A stretch of 64,000 nt of DNA from Amyloporia xantha (Eukaryota; Basidiomycota; Agaricomycetes; Polyporales; Adustoporiaceae), in NCBI GenBank assembly GCA_036971615.1, contig JAYKKR010000004.1, forward strand, positions 1,178,001 to 1,242,000, in the 5' to 3' direction. The notes under the pieces are model-generated. The model searched no databases, was not told the DNA's origin, and was given only the letters and a program-made list of their open reading frames with translations. A program made the position numbers and the translations under genes. Of the stretch, positions 47,116 to 59,610 are shown one piece after another; position 1 is the first letter of the stretch, and each line of letters opens with the position of its first letter.

Positions 47116-49776
47116 CCACAGTCCAGCTTATATCCCCCTCCTACCTTGCCTTGTCACACCATTCGGACCCCAACGTCCGGCGCAACCAGCAACCGGCTGG
47201 GTCTTGGAAGGACGCCAAGGATGGGGACGCATGTCCGCATCCCGTAGTACGCGAAATGAGGGAAAGAGCGAAGTTCGCCGTAGAACCATCTACGCGCGCG
47301 TCTCCAAGCGTCATTGATCAGATTACGAGCCTGCCGGTATCGCGCGCACGTTCGCCGTTCGCCATTCGCCGATGCGCTTGACGGAACGCTCGAGGAAGGT
47401 GGGTAGGAGGAAGGGATGTCCCGCGTCAGCGAATAACCTGCCGTTTTCGCTTCGTCCACCCAGTCCTGAACGGTCACGTCTTCAGCGTAGTAGGGCCATA
47501 TGTCCGGTCAGCACTTGCACGAGAGTGTGGAGAGAGACGAGCCCACTCACTGCGTACAGCACGCAAATCCTGACCGGTTGCGGTCTTCAACGGGTGGAAT
47601 CTACCGTTACTGACAGCGCAGCTACTTGCTCCGCTCAGCGCGTCCGATCAGGCAGGGCTTCATGGCGGACCGCGACATCTCGGGATACCGTACTGAAGTT
47701 ACGGAAGATCAGTAGGTAAATGTTCACACCAGTTACATCTTCCGTAATGGATCACCCGCACCAGACGCGCCTTTACGCGCCTCGGAGGAAGTACCCGTTG
47801 TGCATGCCAAGGCATTACATTGGCCGTGGGACATACGGGCGGATGATGCCCATTGAATAGCATACCACCGCCGACGAGGACTGCACCCAACTGCACCCAG
47901 TTCAGCTACGTTCCGACAGGCTGGCGTTGCTGCTGCCCAGGTACACACTGGCAGCTCAAACAGCCGTCTAAAAGGATAGAACAGTGAATAGCATGACCTA
48001 GGAGCTTCCAGTCCGAACAGACTGCCGAAGGATCTATCATGTACCTTCCGCAGAAGACGGTGCACAAAGCAAAAGGTACGTGGGGCCGTACAACGGGCTG
48101 ACGGAGCGGCATCATGGTACCAACAGGTAATTGCGCCTCCCAAAGCACTGTCAGACCATCAGAAGGAGACAAATGCATATGAATGTCCTGAAACACAGGG
48201 AAGCAGCCGCTCCAATCGAGACGATCGAGCGCTGACTCGGTACCGGATGTCACGCTAACATGTCGTGTGCATGCTCTCTCCTGGCTCTGTTGCATTTCTC
48301 GTCCAGATACCCGGTTGCCAAACGCACACAGCGTAGCAGTACGATAAGAATGTTGGCCTCTTCATTCATTTGTATACCGGAACATACACAAGGCATCTAG
48401 TACATTTTCTACGGTTGAAGGGAGAGAATTATCAGTGGCTGAGAAGAGAGGACAGATCTAATGAAGTACGTACACCACCGCACTTCCACATCGGCAGCAA
48501 TTGGAAAATGACAGCTGAGGAGCGGACGTCCGGCGACCACTTTCTCGGAGCCATGTAGTGGGACAGTACGCCGCCGCCGCAGGAAGATCCGTCGGCAGCT
48601 GAGGACCATCGAGATGCAGATGCTATGTCAACATTACGGCATATGAAAACGCCTTGTCGCCACGGCTCGAACATGAGATTATCCGAAAATAAATGTTAAT
48701 GAACAACGTAAATGTGACGGTGGGGTACTCACTGAAGCGTGACATCTAAATGACTCGATATGGTAGCGAGTTAATTGCAGCTTGATCTGAGTAAAGGAGT
48801 CCCGAGCTTTCTGAGATGTCTAGCTTCGGAATGTACAGACAAATGTAAATAGTAAATGTTGTTCAAGTCGAACCTCCTGTAGAGTATGCAGCCTTACTAT
48901 AACGGGACCGAGGATACCATCGAGGGGGTGTTCTCACACCGCAAATACAGATAAAATGGATGGTCTATGAGTGCGAGGTGAAGATTCAATGGAGTTGTCC
49001 GTGAACAGCATATAGCAGAAGTCCGAGCACGAGAAACTATACTTGCCCCAATAGTCGGATCACTGTGACGCCGGAGATACACGGATGCTGGTAGTGTCAG
49101 AGAAGTGACAGCAACAATTACAATTACTGCAATCGATGTATGAGCGGACGATGGTATTCAGAAGGAGTCTACTTGGAGTAGACTTGAAAAATATGGTGAC
49201 AGTAGATTGGACGTCGAAACTGTGGCTGCAGCACCTCACTGAGCGTCTATCCGTTATCTGACCGATCACTCCGAGTCTCCAGGAGTCTCCTCAGCCTCCC
49301 TGTCGAACGTTCAGAGTCCTCGCCGGTGTTCTTTCGATACACCACCGTTACTCCTGCCAGTGAATACTCCAGTATGAATGTATTAGTTCTTGCCCTTTCT
49401 GTCCTGTTTACTGATTGTCGAGAAGTCCACTGCTCATCCAATACTGACTTTAGATACCGCTACTAGTATGTTCATCTGTATTCAGTTTGACTTCGTCGGA
49501 ATGCATGCAACAGGCTTGCAACAACTACCTCAGGTCAAGAACTCAAATGTTCATAATATATCACTCTACGTTGGCTTTTGAATTGATGTGCTACCGAGCA
49601 GGAGATCTCTATTGCTGGATTTGTCCGACTTGAAAGATGAGTTCTCCCATTCAAGGACAGATAAGATCGCAGCCATGGGCACCGTAGCGGCGTATTGGCT
49701 ATGTTACTGATTTGTGTGACGGAAACCCTAAATCAGGAGTAACAGACACAAACAATTGTATATCGGATAGTTCTGC
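47116..49776. other. rest of duplicated block copy 1, no confident gene
   Basis: About 2.6 kb. Minus-strand frames such as 48295-47906 (PHVPFALCTVFCGRYMIDPS) and 47477-47154 (VQDWVDEAKTAGYSLTRDIP) look partly protein-like, but no start, splice pattern or family could be fixed. Confidence 0.35.
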
Positions 49777-50539
49777 TGCTGTTCTTAGAAGCATTGCAAA
49801 ATTCCACAAGCGGAATCAATCAATTTGATGGACAGTAATCAGTCGTATTCTCTGGCGCTCTGATGTTCGGCTGCTTGACTCAACTACGTACTTGCCTGAA
49901 CATCAGAGAAAGGAACAGGAGGAACATTCTGGTCGCCATCTGCCCCAGTCATATATACAGCCACTGATCTTTGGACGCACCTCCCAATTTTCCTAGTGTT
50001 GTGTCATGATGCCTGTCCCTCAGCTGTCTATTATTGTTCATCACACACTTATCAACCTGGTCTCAATGTGAACTGTTCTTGGGTGGCAGCAATTGTTTCT
50101 TGGCTGCCGATATGTTCAGTTAGTGCGGCGTGGGTTCCGATCGTGCTGTATCTGTCTGACAAGTGTGACTGTCAGAATCCATGTTTTTCAAATCTCGCAG
50201 AGGGTATAATTGTGCATGCAGGTGCATCGGAGGGTGATCTTCAGGGGCGGAGGATGTGCGTAGCATGGTTTCCCGTGCACATCAGTCATCTGATGAGTTG
50301 TCCGTTCAGAATTCGAGATCGCGTCTGACAGCAGACTCGAAAGCGATGGGCGCGTCGCGAGTTTGTCGTCTTGCATGTTGTCTGGATGCTGTGGGGCATA
50401 CTCGAATAGTACCCTACAGTCTTCCCTCGCTGCGCCTCACCCATCTTCGGTTTTGCGTAATTTCGATATCGGGAGAAACAGCCAGGGAAGAACACGTGTT
50501 AGCAATGGAGGCCGTGATTGAAAGTCTTTAGTCCATGCT
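49777..50539. other. region between duplication and tandem array
   Basis: About 760 bp. A plus-strand frame at 49996-50328 has a hydrophobic stretch (VAAIVSWLPICSVSAAWVPI) but no other coding evidence. It may still belong to the duplicated block, whose right end is not visible. Confidence 0.3.
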
Positions 50540-52560
50540 TACCTGCATCATCTGCGCGTCCAAAGTGTGCGCCGCGCGGCCGAAGGAATGACTTTCGCCA
50601 CACCTGTTGGAGGAGCATGTCAGAGAGGGTGCTCGTCATCCGAGTCACTCAGAACGCACCTTGCGCGCTGCGTGCGTCTCCAAAGGTGCACGAGTCCCCA
50701 CCGGACAGCCCCCACGGCACCCAGTGCAAGTCCCTTGAACGAAATTCGCCAATTTCGTTCTACGGTGAACACACTGGCAGAGAGCTTGATGCGAGGGCTT
50801 CAGCGCGCTCGCTGGCATCGCCCGCCTACACCGAGTACGCCCCGCACCGTTCGAACGTCCTCGAACCGCTGCTCATGATTTCTGTCACAGATCATAGGGG
50901 GTGACATCGGCCGGCAAGGGCGCATTCAAGACGCACCGGACGTTCTCACCACGTCATGCCCGTACTGTCTTCATCTACGCGAACCCGCCGTCAACGCTTC
51001 CCGGCCGTCCCAAGCGCTTCAGGCGAAAATGGAAGATTTCGTTTGTCGGCGAAACCACTGGTGGAGAATGATCATCAGTGACTGGAACGGCGATGCGAAA
51101 GCTTCAAACCATGCTTAACTTCATTGCCCGCTGGTTCTGAGTCCGCCGCGCACGGTCTAAATGTCCCCCGATCACTCTTGACAAAGTCCACGGAGGGGGG
51201 TATCAGCGAGCACCACGATCGTGTTCAAGCACATCAAGGACGCACCGGACGTTCCTGGCACATCGTATCCCCACTCTCAATGTACGCCCAAATCCCTCGT
51301 GAACGTCGTGTATAAATCGCGCTAGCGCTTGGCACGAAACGCGAAATCTTCGGTTTTCGGTCAAACCCCAGCGGAGAACGTGTATTGACGGCGGGCGACT
51401 CAATGCGCTGGCTTCGAGAGGTTCTCATCTTCATCGCTTGCCTGTTCTGAGCATGCCCCGCCAAATTTGAACGGGCCCTGATCACAACTCGAGATTTCCC
51501 CAACAGGTCCTGGAGGGGGTATCAGCGAGGGAGATCGTCGTTGAGCGCGTCGAGGACGTATCGTACGGTCTCGCCACTTCACCCCCGCACTCTCCGCATA
51601 TGCGCGATCCTATCTTCGACAGCCCTTGCCTATGCGCCAAGCGCTTCGAGCGAAATTCGAATGTTTCGTTTTTGGTCAAACTCCCGCGGAGGACGTGTAT
51701 TGACGGCGCGCGACTCAATACGATGGCTTCGAGAGGTGCTCATCTTCGTCGGTTTCCTGTTCTGAGCGCGCCCCGCCGAGTTTGAACGGCCCCCGGTCGC
51801 TGCTTGAGATTTCCCCAACAGGTCTTGGAGGGGGGCATCAGCGAGAGAGATCGTCGTCGAACACGTCGAGGACGTACCGGACGGCCCCGCTACTTCATCC
51901 CCGCGCTCTCCGTATGTGCGCCAGTCTATTTCCGACGGCCCTTGCCTATGCGCCAAGCGCTTCGAACGAAATTCGAAAACTTCATCTCCTGAGGTTCTGC
52001 TAGCAGAGGGAGTGCATGGGTGCTGGGTGTTTCAATTCAAGGCCTCCGGAGCGAGCTCACATGCATCGCTCGCTTGTGCTAGTGCGCTCTATAGCATCTG
52101 GATGGCCCCCAATCGCTTCGCGCGATCTCTGCAACTGCTGCTAGAGAGGTGCATCAGCTAGGGCGATCGCTGTCGGGGGCCTCCAGGACGTACAGCACGG
52201 TCCTGACATGAGATCTCTGGACTCTGATGGCTCTCCCCCATCCGCATTGCACGGCCCTCGCTTGCCTTGCAAATGCCTCGGACGAAAAGTACGAATTTTG
52301 TCGTCCGGAGAGAGCGCTGGCGGGAGGCGTGTATGAGGGTCGAGGGCGTGCAAGCGGGGACTGCGGACTGTGCTCACCATCCTCCTCTGTCTCTGGCCCG
52401 CTCTTTCCGAACGTCCACCGATCGAAACTCGAGATTTAGCAGTCCGGTGAAAGGCCCGCTGGGGAGACGGGTGAGTGCGAGCTGTTGACGGTGGGGAGGC
52501 TGCGGGGCTGTCTCGTGACGTGTTCTCGACGCTGTCCGGATGTGTTCGGGCTCATGAACC
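50540..52560 (+). repeat. degenerate ~316-bp tandem array, six to seven units
   Basis: The anchor phrase around GAGATCGTCGT...GAGGACGTA recurs at about 50611, 50900, 51206, 51524, 51840 and 52156, with a weaker one near 52470. Spacing is about 295-318 bp. Units near 51.2-52.0 kb are most alike (shared TTCTGAGC, GAGATTTCCCCAACAGGTC and CGTGTATTGACGGCG). On the minus strand, units show the related peptides STTISLADAPLQDLLGK, STTISLADTPSRTCWGN and TAIALADAPL. The period is not a multiple of three, so the frame is not kept through the array. Confidence 0.75.
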
Positions 52561-52949
52561 TGGCAGGGCAGTCCGCGGTTGTTGATGGGCTGTCTAGCAA
52601 AGGATGACGGGGAACGAGCGCGCATCGCTCCGGGCACGCTCGGAACCTTCGTGTGCAGGTTCCTGCTATCGTCTTATGGACCGTCCTGGGTGTTCCAACT
52701 CGATAAGGCGACTCGGAGGTTATCGAGTGACTGGAGGGCTGCAAGGCAAAGGATGAGCGGGGAGCGGGGAGCGGCCAGTGTTTGCGTAAGTACATACTAT
52801 GCACGGCCTCCCGCTCGACGTCCGGACGGTCTCGCGAGTGGATGTAGTCGGTCTTCCAACGGACGGAAGCGCTGCTCGAGAAGAGAGCTGACAGCGGACA
52901 AGGCTGTGGTGCGAGGTATGTGCGCTATTTCTTTGAGGTTTCAGCTGCT

Positions 52950-53127
52950 TATGTACTAATGGTGCACCAACTGACGGATGGGCCTATGGACGCTTATGCA
53001 CCAGGCAGCGCTTCTGCCTGGCTGCTGGTGCATCAATCCCTGGGCTACCTCCGGACCCTCCGGGGCCTCCTCCCTTTCACCGTAGGCCCCCCCCCGGCAT
53101 CACGGCTTATTACTATATCTGGTAGCT
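52950..53127 (+). repeat. left terminal inverted repeat of the foldback element
   Basis: Matches the complement of 56374-56551 with scattered substitutions. It contains TGGTGCACCAACTGACGGAT and the inner boundary CGGCTTATTACTATATC. Confidence 0.85.
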
Positions 53128-53289
53128 ACAGCTCTGGGTCATTACTTTTATAGTGCAATATATATTTCGGGTGCCACAGGCTTACCTGGGCACCGAAAAA
53201 TGTACAAAAATGGTAATAAAAACAGATTTTTATTTTTGATTCAGTAGCTACGGGTACAGCGGTACGGGAATCTATATACGGTAATACGT

Positions 53290-54260
53290 CCAGCGAATGC
53301 GCGGGCGCGCGAAGGGAACAGGGTGGCGCGCACGGGGACAGCGTGTACGGCGGGGGCAACACGTACCGGCTGGGGCAGCGCGTACGGCGGGGGCAGGGGC
53401 AGTGTGCATGGGCGGGGCAGGAGTAGCATATACGGCGGGGGCAGCATGTACGTACAGGAGCAGCGTGTACAGGCGGGGCTGCACAGCGTGTACGGGCGAG
53501 CGGCCAGCGAGCGGCGGACGAGCGAGCAGCGGACGGGTAGGGGCAGCATGGACAGTCGGTGGACGGGCGGGGAGAGCGTGTACGGGCAGGGGCAGCGTGC
53601 ACAGCACAGCATGTGCGGCACAGCGCAGCGTGTACGGGCGTGGCAGCGTGCATAGCGCAGCACGCAGCATGGACGGGCGGGCGCAGCGTGGACGGGCGGC
53701 GCAGCATGCAGCGGACGAGCGAGCGGCGGACGAGCGAGCGGCGGGCATGCTGACATGCAGTGGGCGTGCTGACGTGCAGCGGGCGAGCAGCGGGCGGGCG
53801 AGCAGTGGACGGGACGGGCGAGGGGCAGGGGTGCAGCGGACGGGCGAGAGGCAGGGGTGCAGCGGACGGGCAGGCGCAGCGGGGACGGTCAGTGGACGGG
53901 CAGGCGCAGCGTGTGCGGGCGGGGACAGCGAGTACGGGCAGGCGCAGCGTGTACGTGCAGGAGCAGCGTGTACGCGCAAGGGCAGCGTGTACGGGCCGCG
54001 AGTACGGGCGGGGTCAGCCTGCACGGGCAGGGGCAGCGTGGACGGTCGGCAGGGGCAGCGTGTACGCGCAGGGGGCAGCGCGCAGAAGGGACGGCCAGCG
54101 GGCAGCGGAGTCGTGGAGCGTGCAGCGGGGCAGATGTGCGTGCAGCGGGTGGGCGTGAGGCGGACGTCGAGCACGCAGGGGCGTCGAGCAGGCAGGGGCG
54201 TCGGCAGGGGAGTCGGAACGTACGCCGTCGGGCTGCGGTTGCAAACGGCCGGTCAGCAAC
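53290..54260 (+). repeat. G-rich minisatellite array
   Basis: Irregular repeats of 15-30 bp based on GGGGCAGCGTGTACGGGCGG with variants such as GAGCGGCGGAC. The strong G bias of this strand gives many closely spaced G-runs. Confidence 0.85.
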
Positions 54261-55140
54261 TGAAGAATACAAAAGAAAGGTAGAAAACTTACTATATTAC
54301 GCTGCTCGCGGGCAGCAGCGGGACGTCGTCGACGTCGTCCACGACGTCGAGGAGACGACCTACGGTGACGCGTCGCTGTTGGCGCGCACTCGGGAACGGC
54401 CGGGATTCCCGATTTGGGCAAGTGGCTGAAGTCCTATTCATGTTAATCAGTGAGTACAGCCATTTTGAGGGGATTTATTTCGTACCTGAAGCATAGATAG
54501 TACTAGATATGTATATTATAGTCTATACGAATTTTTGGAAACATTCCTCCGCTTCCTCAGAGAGATATAAACCAAATATACCTGATTTGGGCCCAGAATG
54601 ACCGAAGATTGGGCTATATTTGTGAATGGCATGAGCACTAGCCCAGCCAGCAGTGAATATTAAATATCCTATAATATATAGTATATAAATGTAGACTGTG
54701 TGTAAGTTTTGTGAGAAGAGGGAAGCAGCTGCAGCCACAATGCTCGAAACAGCCGTGTAGTAGGCTGGCGAACATTTCGAGCCTCGATTCGCGCCTGGCT
54801 GAGCGCGCCACCTGATTGGCTGCGCTAGGCCTCGGCCGACTCGGGGCTCGTCCTCAACTGGCAGTCTTCGTCCTGTACTCCTCATATTTGGTAAGCCTAT
54901 TCTACTACTATTATATTGTGCTAATACCAAAAATCTAGATGATTGAAGCTCTATTGAGAGTATACTAACGTTCTAATTACTGTAAGACGAATATAAGACC
55001 AATAAGACGCCTTCCACATTGGGCAGGCCGGCACTTCCCGGACTGCCCATTGTGACGCGTCACCCTTAGCGTCTGCTCGACGACGGCAGCACGACGACGC
55101 TGTCTTGTCGTTGTCGTCCCGCTGCCTTCCAGCAGCGTAA

Positions 55141-55879
55141 AATGGTGAGTACTTCTTCAAAGTTCTATAGTTTTTTCCCCCACTGACTCATCTCTCTCCA
55201 GCCGCTGATGGACAGCGGTTTCAGTGGGCCCCAGCCGTCGCCCGGCCCAGCACCAACGCCTATCGACGCTGCGCTGCCCGTCAGCGCCCTCCCCTCTCAT
55301 TCGCGCCGACTCAGCCACTGTCCCCACACCATGCCACCCGTTCTCTCCTCCTCGCGCTGCCTGCTCACCCCGACCCTGCTCGCTCATCCCGACCCTACTC
55401 GCTTGCTCGATCCATGCTCACTCCCCCCATCCGTGCTCGCTCCCCATCCCTGTTGCTGCAGCGTCCCCATCTCCGCTCGCTCGCGCCGTCTCCGCTCGCT
55501 CGCCCCGACCCGGCTCGCTCACCCCGTCCCTGCTCGCTCCCTCATCCGTGCTCGCTCCCCCGACCTGCTCGCTCCCCCGATGCCCGCTCCCCGATGCCCG
55601 CTCGCTCACCCACTCCCCATCCGCTCGCCGCTCACCCGGCTCCCCGCTCGCTCACCCCGCCGTCTGCTCGCTCCCCGTTCGCTAGCCCTGCGCCCCGTTC
55701 GCTCACCCTGCCGTCCACCCAGCCGTCCGCTCACTCACCCCGCCGTCTGCTCGCTCCCCGTTCGCTCACCCTGCGCCCCGTTCGCTCACCCTGCGCCCCG
55801 TTCGCTCACCCTGCCGTCCACCCACTCACCCAGCCGTCCGCTCGCTCACCCCGCCGTCTGCTCGCTCCCCGTTCGCTAG
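55141..55879 (+). other. candidate spliced low-complexity reading frame in the foldback arm
   Basis: ATG at 55144 is followed directly by a donor (GTGAGTAC). The acceptor CTCTCCAG near 55200 joins ATG in frame to PLMDSGFSGPQPSPGPAPTP. The frame runs on through the C-rich array to about 55879 as Ser/Pro/Arg/Leu-rich sequence. Because other frames of the array are also open, protein coding is doubtful. Confidence 0.2.
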
Positions 55880-56150
55880 CCCTGCACCCCGTTCGCTCAC
55901 CCTGCCGTCCACCCACCCCGCCGTCCACTCGCTCACCCCGTCGCCCGCTTGCTCTCCCCGCCGTCCACTCGCTCACCCCGTCGCCCGCTTGCTCTCCCCG
56001 CCGTCCGCTCGCTAGCCCCGCTCCCCGTTCGCTCGCCCCCGCCGTCCGCCCGCTTGCCCCATCCCCTCACTCGCCCTGCTCCCCGTTCGCTTGCCCCACT
56101 CCCCGTTCGCTTGCCCCACTGCCGCTCCATGCTGCCCACCCCTGCTTCCA
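55300..56150 (-). repeat. C-rich minisatellite array
   Basis: Repeats based on CCCGCTCGCTCACCC and CCGTCTGCTCGCTCCCC on the + strand, in inverted sense to the G-rich array at 53.3-54.3 kb but with a different unit. Confidence 0.85.
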
Positions 56151-56373
56151 CTGCTACCCACTCACAGCATGCGCGCGCATCCCGCTAGCCGCTGCACGCT
56201 CTGATTTACCTATTACGGTTTTGCTATAGTGTAACCCATAGACACCCAGTAGCTAATAAAATACATCCATTTTTTTTCTGAATTTTTGTGTTTTTATTGA
56301 TCTTAAATGAGTATATGTGCCTAAAAAGCACATTCTACCATATATTACATGACCCTAGACTCACGGATTAGAC

Positions 56374-56551
56374 AGCTACCCGATATAGTAATAAGCCGTG
56401 ATGCCGGGGGTGCCCTACGGCGAAAGCTAGGAGGCCCCGGAGGGTCCGGAGATACCCCAGGAGCTGATGCACCAGCAGCCAGGCAGAAGCGCTGCCTGGT
56501 GCATAAGCGTCCGTAGGCCTATCCGTCAGTTGGTGCACCAGGTATACATAA
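56374..56551 (-). repeat. right terminal inverted repeat of the foldback element
   Basis: Reverse-complement partner of 52950-53127. Confidence 0.85.
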
Positions 56552-57130
56552 GTTGGTGGAGGTTTCGGCTTCATGCCGAGCATTGTGCAGGCGAGTACGC
56601 ATGTCCAGAATGGGGATTCGACGTCCTGTGAGCGGACGTGAATGGCGGGGCTTGGGGCGATACGTTGGTGGACGCGTGGACGGCGGGAATATCGAGAATG
56701 GTACGATGCGGGCAGCGAGCGGGAGGGTGTAGCATGAATGGGCAGAGGAGACAGCGGAGGATCGGCGAGTGACTGCACGGCGTAGAACGAAAGTCGTCAG
56801 TGGACACGAACACGTCCGCTTTTGCTGAGGTGTGCGGGACAGATGACTACCACGAAGTTAAGAGCACGCCTACGGATACCTAGGAGTGAACAAAAACACT
56901 TACCGATCCTATGAGTGATAAACACAACACCTACCAATACTATGCCTGCAAAACACATTGCCTACTGATACTATGAGTGAAAACCCCACCTATCTCTTGT
57001 ATTTCTCTCGTACACATTCCACGCCTTTTACAGGCATCCCCGCACGCAGACAGAGGCAACGACAACAACGCAATCGGACACGATCGAGAGCAGTGAGCGG
57101 GCAGGAGGCAGCCAGGTCGTTTGACGTCAC
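56552..57130. repeat. spacer with short tandem repeat before duplication copy 2
   Basis: About 580 bp without a gene. Around 56878-56993 a unit of about 31-33 bp built on CTATGAGTGA ... ACCTACCAATA occurs three to four times. Confidence 0.5.
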
Positions 57131-57769
57131 CGGCCAGAGCGGAGGCTGTGCGCGCGCAGACTTGGCGCCCACGGTACACTATCTCGGGTCGCTCGCTCAG
57201 GTGGCAATTATATGAGTACCCAATTTGGACCCAGTGAGCCCTACTTAAGTACGTCTTGCCATGCACTCGTGTTGTTGAAGTTTAAACTTTATCCGCTGAA
57301 GGAGCAATCGCCGTATCTTTTGAAATATCCATAAAGTCCTACAGGTGCTCCCGACGGCCGGCGATGCATGATCCTGGACCATATCGGTCACCGTTGACGC
57401 CGGATTGACCGACGAGTCCCGACACGGGGCGCGTGCATCTATTCATAGAACCGTATTACAACGCATGTACAGTACTAGAGGTCGGTTCGCACAGCACATG
57501 CGCATGCACTCCCACTGTCTCGATGCTGCAATATTCATGCCACGACCCTCGCACAAAGCTGTGGTGAAGTTGATATGAAGCCGCGATGCTGTAACCCTAC
57601 ACTGTGGCTACACAGGCGCTGCGCGATACGCTCAGGCACCTGGCCGGCCACAGAACCACAGCCACCAACCCAGAATGGAGATCCCCGGGCGTCAGCTGTC
57701 TGATTCTCGTACTGCTCGCATGCAGACGGATAGCAAACCACATACGCACAGGTCCAAGTGCATAGCAAG

Positions 57770-58098
57770 ATGAGCAGCATGGGAGGCGCAGTGGACACTG
57801 CGCAGAGCAAGGCATTGCAAAGCTGGGGTAAGTTTCTTTTTATATTGACTATCCTCCCACAGGAGAAGAGTGTCACCGTTGGACCGTATACACATTGGCG
57901 GACTGCGCGAACAACGGAGAAGCATTTATGTCCCCTGTACACGAATGGTTAACGTTGTGGCGTGGCGACCATTGGAATAATGCTAACACAAGCCTTCTCT
58001 CACACCGGCGTTTCTCGTTTGGCATTGTACTGACCGTCTCTTATCTGGTTTGCCAACGCCGCTTTCGACGATCGACTCCAGTCGACGGCAGAATGTGA
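57770..58098 (+). CDS. small hypothetical protein with a very short intron (copy 2)
   Basis: Duplicate of the unit at 43546-43874 with the same candidate 35-bp intron. No differences noticed. Same doubts apply. Confidence 0.3.
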
Positions 58099-58455
58099 CT
58101 GTACTCTACTCCGAGTCCTTCGACCAGCTGTTTGGTCACGCTCACAGCGTCCCTTGAACATCGATCTCGTTCACCGTCAATCCATTCGCATCGGTCTTCC
58201 CTATCATCACCATGGTTTAGCAGCCTCCTGAACTGAACAGTTGCTGTGGTCACAGGTCACCTAGGCCTCTGAACAGCTGAACAGTTGGTACTTTGGTGTC
58301 ATGCAGCAAAGGGTCGAACAATTGATCGAATTAACAGTGTGATAACTGGTAACAGGTACAATAGTGATACAATGCAAACGGGTATTCATCTCTTCGCGTT
58401 CAATCCACTACTACGGAACATCCTCCATATCCAGAACGCCCGGACCAATAATCAA

Positions 58456-59047
58456 TCAGCCGATGCTGCGGACTTTGTGCTCGCCCAGCTTCTGAGTACG
58501 AGCGTCGTCTGTGCCCTCTGGCGCGACGGTCGCAGCCTGCTGCATCCTCCCATGCTCCGTGGGGTGCGACGTGTCTGGGACGCTTGGGGGCTCCGATGCG
58601 TGCTGGTTGTCGTCGCTCTTTGGCACGGACTCGGAGCTCGCGCCCGCCTTCTTATCGCTATCCGCGGCGCCGGCGAATGAGTCCTATGCGAGTTCTGCAT
58701 TAAGTGACCTTGTCGAGACAGGCAAAATCGCAGCCATGACTTACCACATCATCCTGTTGCTGCTGTTTCTTCTTCAGCTCCCCTGTGCGCAGCTCCTTGC
58801 CGTGCTGGACGAGATCGGGCTTGCGCAGGATCTTCCCCTTTGCTTGCTCCTTGACTCCCTCGAGTTTGTCTCCTGTAGTCTGTAGGCATCGGTAAGTAAG
58901 GTACACTAGACATTGTGAATCGATTGCGCTGACCACTCCTCGTCCGTACTCTGGCCCGAGACCGACAGCACCGGCGTGCCGTTGCTCGGGGTATTCATTG
59001 TTGCCTTGTGCGCCGGTAGAGTTACCACTGGAGTTTACTGATGCCAT
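58456..59047 (-). CDS. CsbD-like stress-response protein (copy 2)
   Basis: Duplicate of 44232-44823. Exons 59047-58937, 58879-58745 and 58683-58456 encode the same 157 residues, including GDKLEGVKEQAKGKILRKP. The upstream region is duplicated too, so both copies could be expressed. Confidence 0.72.
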
Positions 59048-59610
59048 GGCAGAGTTTGTATGGGAGTGGATATGTCATTTGGTGGGTGGTGAGCAGATGA
59101 GCATGGCCGGACCACCGTGTTTTATAGTAGGCAACTCGAACGCAGCGCCATGACTTTGACGTCATGAGAGTTAACGTTCAATGAGCAGCGGTGGAAACGA
59201 GTGGGGGGAAGCGTCGTCCACAGCGCTTTCCCAAACAGGTATGAGCACGGCTATACCAGGACGAGCCGAAGCGCGCGTGGACACCGTGACTGTCCGTCGA
59301 TCGTCCACCGTCTGCTCGCCCAAGTCCCTCTGCTGTCTGTTCCACTCCCATGCATAGTCTCGCGCCGAATCTCTGAGCTGCGCCAATTCATTGCCCAGCT
59401 CGCGTCATCTAGCTCGATCCACAAGACGATCTTTTCGACTTCTCAGGCGCATTCAGGCCGAGCGAAGCACAGACTGCCTGCAAGCACTGGCGTGTATCGG
59501 CCGTACTCTCCTCTGATCACGCCAACGACGCAAGTGAAGAGGTGGATGGCAGCGGTCTCCATACAAGCGAGACTCGATCATGGACGACTCGTCGGCTACT
59601 AGTACTGCGT

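Larger units (their letters stand above)
42905..49776 (+). repeat. ~6.9-kb direct duplication, copy 1
   Basis: This block recurs at 57131-64000 in the same orientation with a constant offset of 14,224 after two single-base indels near the left end. I found about five differences in total (indels near 42970 and 43396; substitutions near 45576, 46408 and 48527). The left boundary is sharp at CGGCCAGAGCGGAGGC. The right boundary is unknown because copy 2 leaves the window. It contains a CsbD-like gene, a small Cys-rich gene and other spliced-looking units, but no recognised transposase, integrase or reverse transcriptase. Confidence 0.93.
52950..56551. mobile_element. 3.6-kb nested foldback element with GC-skewed arrays
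   Basis: Terminal inverted repeats of about 178 bp (52950-53127 and 56374-56551) begin with the palindrome TGGTGCACCA and contain a second hairpin (ATGCACCAGGCAG ... CTGGTGCAT). Inside lie a G-rich array on the + strand (53290-54260), an inner inverted repeat (54286-54420 against 55010-55165), an AT-rich centre, and a C-rich array (55300-56150). Weak inverted similarity also exists between 53131-53270 and 56190-56373. No transposase was found. Long open frames in the arrays are a product of their low complexity. Confidence 0.75.

Noticed and set aside
50540..52560. CRISPR-like regular repeat
   Set aside because: Units are about 316 bp, degenerate and eukaryotic; no short direct repeat with unique spacers.
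53272..54174. 300-residue minus-strand open frame rich in ARTRCP-like repeats
   Set aside because: It lies in the G-rich minisatellite and all neighbouring frames are also open; composition explains it.
55414..56229. 271-residue plus-strand frame rich in Ser/Pro/Arg
   Set aside because: Low-complexity translation of the C-rich array; a competing frame of similar length exists.
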